Below are positions 50,858 through 60,000 of a stretch of DNA of 60,000 bases, in pieces (within the stretch, counting starts at the first letter, position 1; each line of letters starts with the position of its first letter). This DNA comes from Acanthaster planci (lineage: Eukaryota; Echinodermata; Asteroidea; Valvatida; Acanthasteridae): contig NW_019091366.1 of assembly GCF_001949145.1 (NCBI RefSeq), forward strand, positions 2,429,006-2,489,005, written 5' to 3'. A program made the position numbers and the translations under genes. The notes under the pieces are model-generated. The model was given only the letters and a program-made list of their open reading frames with translations, did no database searches and was not told the origin of the DNA.

Positions 50858-50863
50858 TTTAAT
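50858..50863 (-). terminator. Candidate poly(A) signal of the polymerase gene
   Basis: On minus this reads ATTAAA, about 200 bases after the polymerase stop codon. It is the commonest AATAAA variant, but a six-base match in AT-rich DNA is weak evidence. Confidence 0.2.
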
Positions 50864-51063
50864 AAGTTCATTCTGCTTCATTTTAGATAAAAGATTTGAA
50901 AATGAGTTAATTCATGTTCAGATGAAACATCTGATTAATCGAAACACATTTCTGAAGTTAAGAAATTAGTTCCCGAAACTGTGTTGGAATCTTAGAAAGG
51001 GGCACATATTTATAAATAACATCCCACAATGTATAACTAAAGAATTTGACTTTTTTCCCCGTT

Positions 51064-52118
51064 TCAATAATCTCGTTCCTCTGGCTCTCTGTACTCCAGA
51101 CCAAGATGTCTGAATATGTCCTCCTCACACGTGACCGGAAGGGGCGTACCGTCGTGAACTTTGACCTGTCCATGTCGGATGACACCTGTCCGAAGTGCAT
51201 GCTCAGACAAAGACATTCCCTGGTTGTGAAGAAACAAATATGGACAGGAAAAGGTTAGTGAGGACAGGGAAACAGATTAATAGAAACACGAATCTGTTTA
51301 ATATTACCAATTACCAAGAAGAGTGACCAATATTGGTACAATACCTTTCTTGGCCAAGTTTCTTACTAAACACAGAAAAGATGCTGTGTTTAGCTGTTTC
51401 ATGGCTATACGACTCCAAGTGGCTACGGAGTCTTTGAAGCTGACCATCTCATTTTGATTCTTACAAACTTTCACGAAAGAAAAAACCCAATCTTGTATTG
51501 AAAGGTCTGGGTTCCTGTAGATTCGTATATACAGTACATCTACATCAGTTCCGTAGTAATGAGGCAAGGCCATAGGTTTACAGCAGGCTGTATCAACAGC
51601 ATTCTTGAATCAGAAAGTAGGATTTTTCTCTCGGAGATTGAGTTTTCCTAACCTTTTTCTTGGCCAGTAGTCGGATGGATCGATTGAAATGACCGGAACC
51701 GGTGAAGTGCATAAGAGCACAGTAGTACTGACTATAAGGAGCAACAATGATATCCAACCGCCGGTACTGTACGATAAAACAAGGGAAATCCTCTCCAAAT
51801 TGCTGAAAGTGATACATGGATATTACAATTCTGGATCAAATCGCTAACAAAATGGGCATCAAAATGCTCAGGAACTGGAGTGCAAAGAGATAGAACAAAA
51901 CCACAACCACAGGACTCTTGATAGCAGAAAGTGAAACAGGTTCTCATCCTTTAATTCGATTCTTCACTTCATGACTTTTAAGGTTTCCCTCAGGAAAAGT
52001 CTTTCAGATGCAAGATTCCAGACCTTTTTATTATCTCCTGGGAGTTTGCAGACGCCCATGTATTTCTTCTGCTCATCGTCTTCCTCTCCTTGCCTCACCA
52101 GGTCATCAGTTATAAAAC
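51064..52118 (-). CDS. POLL: DNA polymerase lambda-like (family X), last three exons
   Basis: Coding exons on minus: 52118-52024, 51766-51653, 51219-51064 with the stop at 51066-51064. The joins are GT-AG and in phase, giving about 121 residues that match the palm/thumb end of Pol lambda: [50 protein letters not shown] and a final [11 protein letters not shown]. Pol lambda is nuclear and fills gaps in base excision repair and end joining. The Asp of RRLDIIV (51754-51752) is the third catalytic carboxylate; the other two, and the BRCT and 8-kDa domains, would be in upstream exons that I could not find up to the window end. The first exon listed starts in phase 1 behind tttgtag. The residue before FTGS is His (51709-51707), where Pol beta and lambda have Tyr. 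Lambda is favoured over beta, mu and TdT by SLSEHAL and the C-terminus. Confidence 0.93.
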
Positions 52119-55100
52119 CTACAAACAAATAGCAAAAGTGTGCGGCAGCTATGCACATTTACAAACATGGATAAAACGAGATCAAACCATAGCTCTGTAA
52201 AACTGAAAATTGAGATTTAGTGGGGAAATTGGCGTTTTCAACGATGATTTAAAAAGAAAGATTTTGATTTCGTTACGTGGAAAGTAATAAGTTTACATTT
52301 TTAACGAAAAAAAAATTACACCCCTGTTCTCCAGTGTAACTGTAACCACGCCCTCAAACGAATATCGTGACATCATCCAGATGAGAACAATTATTTCATA
52401 TAACACCTGTTGTTGAACATTCTTCAGAACAATAGATCTGGCACATTTTATTGTTATTGTTGGCGGACGTACGTAACTGGCTTCCGTTAGTGTGAACGGA
52501 CGTGAAGGTGGCAGTGTTTGCGTGCAAGTGGTGTGAATTCAGGTTGGTTGCCAATAATTTGGGGGGCATTGAAAGAGTTTTTGTTGGAAAAGAACTCATG
52601 ATTTAATATCCATATCGAATTTCGGAGGATAGATTATGCTGCAATAAACTGAACAAACAAGCAATTTCTTACTTCAAGCAGCGTGATAAGTCTTACTTTG
52701 GGCTACTTTTTATTTTGATAAATCACTTTAAATAATCTGTTACTTTTTATTAGAGAACACGGCTGAAACTATGCATGTGTGTCTTCCCCATGCAGTCTTT
52801 CACACAAAATTACATGGGTCTAGGCGACCGTCTGAAGTTTTATTTAGTGAGACTCACTTTGGCTCCGATCCAAAACTTTGTTTTACACCTTTATGCAAAC
52901 CCACGTCATCATTATTAATATTAACCTTGGGCCATGAACGGATGATCAACAAAATCGTGAGTTCTCTCGATAAACATGGTGATTTCGCGCGTATCGCCGC
53001 ATCCGCTTTCCGCCGGGACTTACAAAATACGAAGTTAAAATCGTGATTCTGCATTCCATTCAAGGCTTGTTGGATTGACAATAGCCTGACGTGTGACGCG
53101 AAGAGTGGCAATAGTCCGCGGAACGGATGTTCTTATCACAGAATCTGTACCCAAAAGCTTGCGTTGTTCAAACGGAAGTGTGAAGGACGTATCACTGTTT
53201 TCCCCAGCGTATGCAAGTAAACATTTTGTGAAGAGTACACATCAGTATTTCCTTGATTGTAAAGTTCCTGAGACATATTTTATTGTTCAGAGGAACGTCA
53301 AGCGAGATCAATTCGAATGCCGAGTTCGATGAGAAGGAATTAAAATTATTTTTGATGTAATATATGTGACTATGATCTCGTTTTAATTGAAAGATGATAC
53401 GATTTATCTGTTATTTTTGTCTCTTAATGAAGCCACTTAAAATAAGATATAACGCCAATTTCAAAGTTCGCAGTAAAAGTACTAAAACATTAAAATAAAA
53501 AAGAATAATATCAATTTAGTCTCAAAAGCACAAAAACTGAAATTGTTAGTTCAAGAGTTACTTTCAAACACGATCTCCAAGGTTATAATGACGTAGCTTT
53601 ACGAGTTGAATCGGATGATATAGGCCTACCCATTATTAACACCACATCAATTTAGCAGTTGAGAACCTTCTCGTATCTAATGATATCGTTGATGCTGCAA
53701 GCACTTGCACACATCGATGCACATATCAATTACAAGCAGTGAATGACTCCTTGGGGAAATTATGATCGTCGTTTTCATGTTTCTATGGTTTCAATATATT
53801 GTGAATTATTTCTCAAGCGCACTAAAGTGTGTCTGCAGGTGATAGAAACATCGAGACAGAAAGTGTTGACGCACGGTAAATGACATCGCAAAAAACGTGC
53901 CCCAAAATATTACCGATAGGTATAAACATGGACATTAATTTGTATTGTTTGCAAAGACCGGCGCTTATTTTCTACACACAGCTTAATATGTACAAATCAA
54001 AAGCAACTATGGGTAGACAACCTGTTATACATACAGTGAGCTCGTATGTTGTTGGAAAAGGCGTAACTTGCAGAAAAGGCGTGTTGCTTCTCATCATCAA
54101 TTTCGTTTTGTGTGCATAGACAAAATAAATAAACCGGCTAATAACTTTTGTATTCTGTGCAAGCTGTTTAGTCTTTTTAATTTTATATTTATTCTTGAAG
54201 GAAAAAAACCATAATTTTATACAATACACACATTGACATAAATCTGTACATGCATGGTGTAACAGATGCTACGGTATTAACTTCAATGAGTGGACTTATT
54301 GTTTTGTTTTAATGTGATATCAACTAATATTTCAGTTGGTACACAACATTTACATTTCACTGTTTCATTTAATTGGAACGATGTAAGATTTGAAAGTGGA
54401 AGCATCTATGGAAGTCTATTCAATTCGGATGCAGCCATGTTGACGAAATTGTACAAAACCCAATCAACATAGCAATCACCTCAAAATGGAGGTGGGAAAA
54501 CCATAACAAATATAACTCTTCCCAGTGAAATTGTCAGCAATTTAAGCAGTAAAAACACAGGCTTGCTGCTCTATGAGCGCTTTGGAAGATTCGATCCGTT
54601 GCTGATTACAAAACCATACAGAAATCAACAAGACAGTTTCAGGTAATTAAAGGAAAACACCGACTGTGTTTTTACCCTTGTTAAGGTGATTAGTTTCTTA
54701 AGGGAAACCGTGAGACATGGGCAAGTTCCTCGAGGCTATTGTGTCTCATGAAGACACGAAGGACGCCTGGCCTTACTGGCAGCCTTTCACAAGATTTTTG
54801 TCATTATTGTCGAGACACGTATGTGTGTAGGGCTGTGTCAACAAATGCAAAACCTATGGTTCTTAATGTCACGTACAGTGGCAATCATGGACTTCCACAC
54901 GAACGGAGACTTAAATTTCTTTGCTAGAAGCGCGGACTAACAAAAGACAAAATATTTCTTCCACAAAACAAAAAATGCGGGTTCTTTTGCGTCAATGGGT
55001 AGATGTAGTGGTTGACAGGACATGTACCTTGCGTGTGAGGGTAGTTTGATATACAGTCGTTCCTTGTGTTGTTCGGCTGCCGACTTGTTTACATCTCTAG

Positions 55101-56421
55101 CGTGTTTGCACGTGGGTAGTCTATTTGAGTAGGCGGGGGTGAGTAACAGCATGAAGGGAGTTTCAATTCTCATTTCTGGTGATCGTCTCGATGAGAAACC
55201 ACAAAAAGAACCAACCTACCTTGAAAAATAACCGTATACTACTTTGGCTATGATTCCAAGGATTATTCAAGTTTCGTTCATTCTTTGGTAAGCCACAACA
55301 TTCCGTTCTACATGTAGGGGGAGCCACCTGATTGTTTGGACGTAAATGTCACTGAAGTGGTTCCTTAAAAAAGGCAAAGGATTCCTCCAATTTCCTCCAA
55401 TTTCTACTTGTTGCTCAAACTGCATGACCTGTCCAACTTCATATGAATTCATTTATTTTGATGATTTAAGAAAGGACAATAACTCACAAATATAATTTAA
55501 ACGTGAGGCGACATTTATTAAAACCTTTAATTAACCTATGGTCCAGCCATAAGCTTGAATACATCGTAATGCTTCCGATAACCGTCACAATAAAGCATGA
55601 AGTATCAAATATGTGAATGAAAACACCTTGATCAAAAATGCGTAAATATGCATTTCAGTACAAAAACTAGAGTTAAGCCTATCACTTTCCTTTCTGGTAA
55701 AAGTAAAGGACGGTGTGCAGGAAACAAAATGCAGAATACCAAATCAGCACAGTGATTTCGGAAAAGTGCTTTGATCATTGAAACTTACTTTCGGACACGT
55801 CCAGCACAATTAGGAAACTCGTATTCAGTACAATTTTAACAAGAGTGCACATAAATCATGAAAGTTTGCATACCCAAGTATCGAGGCAAATCAGAAAGGC
55901 CACAGCAAGAGCATTCTGAAGCAAGCAGATTTTACGACCAAATTTGGAAAAAAACTTGTATTGAATGTTGAAGTATTACTCATGATATTGTAGTTTTTTG
56001 GGCGTGCAAAACATGGTTCTTAAATTGGGTCTAAACTTGAATAACTCAATGGCGAAGAATGACGGTTAGTTTTGTAAAGTCACTGTGCCGACGTCATCAA
56101 TTACTGTGGTAACGGAAATCAGTCATTCTTGGCGGGATAAAGGCGCCGGTGAGGCGTGACATGATCTAGATCAAGTCCAGGGTTGCACTGACAGCCGTTC
56201 ATGAAGGGTTACAGGGCGTCTGAACTGCAGGGAACAGTTTTGTCCAGTTGACGGCTTTTGTCCATAAACTTTTAGGCAAAACTTTAGATGAAGGAGGACT
56301 GCGCCATGTTGCTGTTGCTCCATGCTTGAAGGCACTATCTCATTCTAAAGTTCTATAATGCATGTCAGAGTCGTGTGATTCGTACGTTACCATGACGACA
56401 GTCATTGCTGGTGATTTCTTT
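52119..56421. other. Non-coding as far as visible; presumed polymerase intron
   Basis: If the polymerase gene is intact, this is part of its next upstream intron. I searched by eye on minus for the expected CGGFRRGK and CGDVDVLI segments of family X polymerases and found none. Plus-strand frames at 52771-53046 and 53093-53332 are adjacent but have no recognised domain. The 3' UTR of the PKI-like gene should begin just below 56422. Confidence 0.5.
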
Positions 56422-56940
56422 TTAGATTCTGCCCAGATTCGACGATCTGTGTCTGCAATTATGAAGGGACCGGATCCGGCGGATTGTCTCCTCGTCTAAG
56501 TTGGCCAGCGGATTGGCAAGGGCGTTGCGGCGGCGCTCGTAATATGCTGGACAGGGACCGTTAGGAGAGCAAGCGTCCTCGCCATCACCCGATGACGAGT
56601 CATCGTCGTTGTCATCAGTGTGGTGACGAGTTGTCATCTCGGGATGGTAGGTTCGTACCATGTGTTCTAGGTGATGTAGATCGTTCTGGGTCAGTTCTGC
56701 AACCACGTTAGCCACTGCATTTCGCCGGTGACTTCCTCTGTTTCCGATTGCAGCTTCTGCGTCGAAGAAGTCTGGGACGTAGGTCTGTACCATTTCTTCC
56801 AAAGCGTGTCGCTGGTCTGCCGTGATACCGACCGTCACGTCGGCCATGGCATTGCGCCGGCCACGACGGGCCGGGGAATGTGCTGGGCTCTCCTGGCTCT
56901 TCAAACGAGCTCCCATCATCACTGTTGGAGGTGCCATCAT
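56422..56940 (-). CDS. PKI-like protein with three RRNA pseudosubstrate motifs
   Basis: A 172-aa single-exon frame. RRNA followed by a hydrophobic residue occurs three times: RRNAM (28-32), RRNAV (72-76) and RRNAL (137-141). This is the pseudosubstrate signature of the heat-stable PKA inhibitors (RRNAI/L/V), where Ala replaces the phosphorylated Ser/Thr. Each copy continues as A-[D/N]-x(4-6)-[I/L/D]-x-rich helix: LEEMVQTYVPDF after copy 1, LEHMVRTYHPEM after copy 2, ETIRRIRSL after copy 3, so a unit of about 31 residues has been triplicated. Copy 1 also has Arg at P-6 (R25), as in PKI; copies 2 and 3 do not. Between copies 2 and 3 lies an acidic, Ser-rich linker (109-122). LANPLANLDE (141-150) recalls the PKI nuclear export signal. 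No signal peptide or membrane helix. The start ATGATG has A at -3. Inhibition of the PKA catalytic subunit is inferred; vertebrate PKIs are about 75 aa with one motif. I do not know a named family with three. Confidence 0.8.
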   Translation of the reverse strand: MMAPPTVMMGARLKSQESPAHSPARRGRRNAMADVTVGITADQRHALEEMVQTYVPDFFDAEAAIGNRGSHRRNAVANVVAELTQNDLHHLEHMVRTYHPEMTTRHHTDDNDDDSSSGDGEDACSPNGPCPAYYERRRNALANPLANLDEETIRRIRSLHNCRHRSSNLGRI

Positions 56941-57062
56941 GATTTGACGCTGAAGATTGACTGACTCAGACAGTTCAAGTTTTTTGGGATCGCTGAAGTA
57001 AACTTCAAACGTTTCAATTGCAAGATGAGTACGGTTCTGCTGGAGTGTTCGTGCTGCGTGGT

Positions 57063-57237
57063 TTTTATACTGAACTGTCGGCGGCCAGCCACGCGTCTCC
57101 AGCTATCAGTCATAACTGGCACCCGGCAAAGACTCGCAAACGGCATTATCCAGTCCAAAGGACACAGTCAGTTACCAGTTAATGGCTGACGTCATTGGTT
57201 GGTGACTCACCACGCATTCTCTCAATGACATGACGTA
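57063..57237 (-). promoter_or_regulatory. Promoter of the PKI-like gene: TATA, CRE, CCAAT, AP-1
   Basis: Minus-strand TATAAAA lies at 57069-57063, about 123 bp before the start codon, so transcription should begin near 57035. About 120 bp further upstream are the palindromic CRE TGACGTCA (57187-57194), an overlapping CCAAT box on minus (57198-57194), an AP-1 type TGACTCA (57203-57209) and a CRE half-site TGACGTA (57231-57237). A clustered CRE/CCAAT/TATA arrangement is typical of cAMP- and stress-inducible genes. Confidence 0.6.
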
Positions 57238-57239
57238 TC

Positions 57240-60000
57240 GTCTGTTCACGCCTGGACTTGCATTGTAGCCAGTGACAACTCACTGACAAACGCCCGATCT
57301 TTGCAAAGTGCACACAGGGGATTTCTAACAGGATATTACAAGGGCTGTCTGAGACCTCTCGAAAGTTGAAAAGTTCTCTATCAAGAGGCTGAAAGGAAAC
57401 AAAATTCAAGGCCAAGGTTGAAAGGCTGGATTGTGACCCGAAAAACCTATGCGTCTGTTTTTAGTTGACTGGCACCTTGTTGCCGTGACTTCAGGACAGT
57501 GCAATGTTTTTGCGAGCGTTTAAAGAACTGAAAGAAAAAACTGTTCACGAATAAGCTGGCTTACAACCACACCGCAGCGGTCGTCGGTGTAGCTAAGATA
57601 AAAGGAGCAAATTTTTGGCAAAATAACAAATTACCGGTACACAACTTTCCACAAACATTGCACATATACGTTTTTATTTATTTCTTTTATACGAGATTCT
57701 TTCTCCCGCCCGACATATCAATTAAACTGTTCAGCCATTACCAGTGGAGCGTGCAATATGATTCAAGCTTGCGCAACAAAGTGAAAGATTGGGAAAGGCA
57801 GTTGGCAAGCCTTGCATCGATGTTGCAAAGATTAACACTTTGGAACAGGCAAACTTCCACGCTTGAATTCGTATGACATCATTGTGCTAAAAAGACTTTT
57901 AGTTTTTTTTTACTCTATATTTATTGATGGATGCATATTGACAAATGGAGCCAACTAGCAATGAAAGACCAAATGAGTGCACAACTTGGATGGGATAAAT
58001 ATCATTCACGACAAAGGGAATAATCCTCACTTCGCACCGAATGCCTTAGGCCTATACGCCAAAAACAATTCCAAATTCATCACACTATTAAGCTGTATGT
58101 ACATCCAGTGTCCTTAGAATGTTGATTACAGGCACATGTATTCAACATTCTGTTTTTTCCTCAAAGTAATCGTAAATATCTTGCGTGTTATTTTACTCTA
58201 CACACACCGACTTCGAGGGCTTATGGAAAAATTGTCTTGGCGTTTGCTAATTTAAATCAAATTTAAGAGCTCTTCTTCAAAGAGGAAGCATAGAGCAATG
58301 CTCATTCCACCTGTTAAACGTTGTGAACTCACTAACGACAGCTAGAAAACCATTGCATCTACGCACTTGGGTTAACCTTACGTTAGCGTAAATAAACAAT
58401 TTTATAATGGGTCAAAAGTCATTCTGAGAGTGAACCAACAAATTGATTTGTGTCATGCACAGCTGAGTACACCAGGGGCAAGTGAACTCGGCCAATGGGA
58501 AAACCCTTCTGGTGGTATGATTCCCAACCACCTATCTACGCGACCATACGACCCGCAACTCCCTGCTAGTCGACCCTTGACATCAAGCGCCATAACAATC
58601 CTATCATTACTATGTCAATGTTATCAATACGCTCGCCTGCCGCTTCTGTTGACGTCAATTTGTTATGATTCAAATCTTGATAAATAAAGGGTGAGATGGC
58701 ACGGGGTTAGCCTGCAGTGGAAAGACCGGTAGCGAGTTCCCATCAAAATGCGGAGTATAACTCATTGCCACCAAGAGACCATAATTTTTCGATATTTTAT
58801 CATGCAGTATCAATCATTGACTACTCCATTGGTGACGGGTCTTCCCATGCCTCTCATCGTAAAACTGTTCATGAAATAAAATTTCGGACTTTAGTATGAG
58901 AAGTATACTTTCAGACTTTTCATACCTCAGATACGTAATAACTCACGTTTGCAGTATACCTCCATGTTTATATTCGAAATAATTGATAAAAGGATATATG
59001 GGGAACCTTACCAAAAAACGAGATGTACGCACAATCATAAAGATTCCTTCTTGTGGTTTCATTTTTATCCTTTGGGAATTACTGGGTAAAATTTGCTCAG
59101 TAAGAATAGCATATATTCTATACAATGCCATTTCCAAGATTTTGTCTTTTTAAGACAAAAACAAAGTGAAAAGAAGTTTTACCAAGAAAGGACTGCAAAT
59201 GTCTGCTTGAACTGTGCAAACTTATTGAGAATTTTGAGTCTGGTGCAAACACTCTCTGTAACTGACCGCGCAATCTGGAGAGTTTCTCCGTTGTCGTTCG
59301 TTTCCAGTTCACGAAAAAAAGGTTTTCGCCAACCGAGAAAAACCTCTTTCTCCTGTCTGCACAATTCTTTTGCGATGGATAGCTTCTTGTAACTCAGAAG
59401 TTGACAAGGCACTCCGAAAGCCATTTTCTCTGCAGAAGCGAGTTTACGTCAGCCGGCCTTTAAAAGCTTGAGCTATACTATGTGACGTGTACGACCTCGG
59501 CAACGCCGTACGCTTTAGTCGGCGCGTGCTTTTTTGTAGACTTGTCGGGTTTCCCGCCAATTACATGTATCCAGCTGGCCAGAAAGTAAACCGGATGAAA
59601 GGTGCGTTAATTATGAACTGCTTGAATTCCGAGTTTTCCAGCTACAGATCACTTCGAATTCTTGGAAGCAAAACAGAAGCACTTCCGATTGGTTGTCGTC
59701 TTGTGCGTGAAAGCAAAGATTTGGAATATTCTTGGTACTAAGCACAGAGCGAGGAAACGTTGTTTGATAGGATGATTACCTGCCTGGGGCGAAGGGAAGG
59801 CACTGTGTCCGTTGAGTTATTTTATTTTCCCATTCCTTAATGTCTTCTTCATTCAAAGTGGCACGTGGTTTCGAGTTTCTCAGGTTCCCAGCCCTGGACA
59901 AATTATTTCAAAGACCTAGGTTATACGAAGCCAGTCGTATTATGAGCAGTATATTGGGTTTCACACAAAACTCCCATAGATCAGAATGGCTTTCCGTTGA
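57240..60000. other. No supportable gene to the window end
   Basis: If the polymerase gene extends upstream, this is still its intron. Frames of 60-99 codons on both strands show no domain. A TGACGTCA octamer lies at 58650-58657. Confidence 0.45.

Noticed and set aside
51046-51258. Plus-strand frame with [11 protein letters not shown], resembling a small zinc-binding exon
   Set aside because: The opposite strand encodes the conserved C-terminal exon of Pol lambda with proper acceptor and stop; the plus frame is its shadow.
53093-53332. Plus frame with RGTDVLITES, recalling the polymerase X RRGK...DVDVLIT motif
   Set aside because: Wrong strand relative to the polymerase exons, lacks the paired catalytic aspartates and the glycine-serine motif; coincidental.

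Overview
This is an intron-bearing, AT-rich animal nuclear window with a short assembly gap (36 N at 17412-17447). The genes and the repeats (miniature inverted-repeat transposons, a TTTGG/TGTGG satellite, GTAGCCAGGAT-type dispersed repeats) suggest a marine deuterostome invertebrate. An echinoderm is my best guess, at low confidence. No bacterial, organellar, rRNA, tRNA or CRISPR feature was recognised.

Layout. Four protein genes can be supported, all on the minus strand. (1) 9548-10840: an intronless class A GPCR of 430 aa, closest in motif content to the histamine H2 receptor. (2) 45181-49236: a complete seven-exon casein kinase 1 alpha-like gene encoding 334 aa, reconstructed exon by exon, with DYG in place of the usual DFG metal-binding motif. 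(3) 51064-52118: the last three coding exons of a DNA polymerase lambda-like X-family polymerase; its upstream exons were not found in the window. (4) 56422-56940: a 172-aa single-exon protein with three copies of an RRNA-hydrophobic motif, the signature of the pseudosubstrate of the cAMP-dependent protein kinase inhibitor PKI. It lies behind a compact promoter with TATA, CCAAT, a palindromic cAMP-response element (CRE) and an AP-1 site.

The rest, including about 34 kb between the GPCR and the kinase, has no gene I can support. It holds MITEs (one hAT-like with an 8-bp target duplication, one Tc1/mariner-like with TA ends, a two-copy hairpin family, a GGGGCC-AATTTCAT family, and one inside a kinase intron), a pentanucleotide satellite, a 37-bp and a 54-bp tandem repeat, a perfect 42-bp palindrome and a miRNA-like hairpin.

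Most interesting: the three-pseudosubstrate PKI-like protein, which I do not recognise as a described family. Its CRE promoter suggests a cAMP-induced negative-feedback inhibitor of PKA. An H2-type receptor (usually Gs/cAMP) and a CK1alpha-type kinase (often PKA-primed) occur in the same window, but any functional link between them is inference. The CRE octamer TGACGTCA occurs at seven places, more than I would expect by chance.
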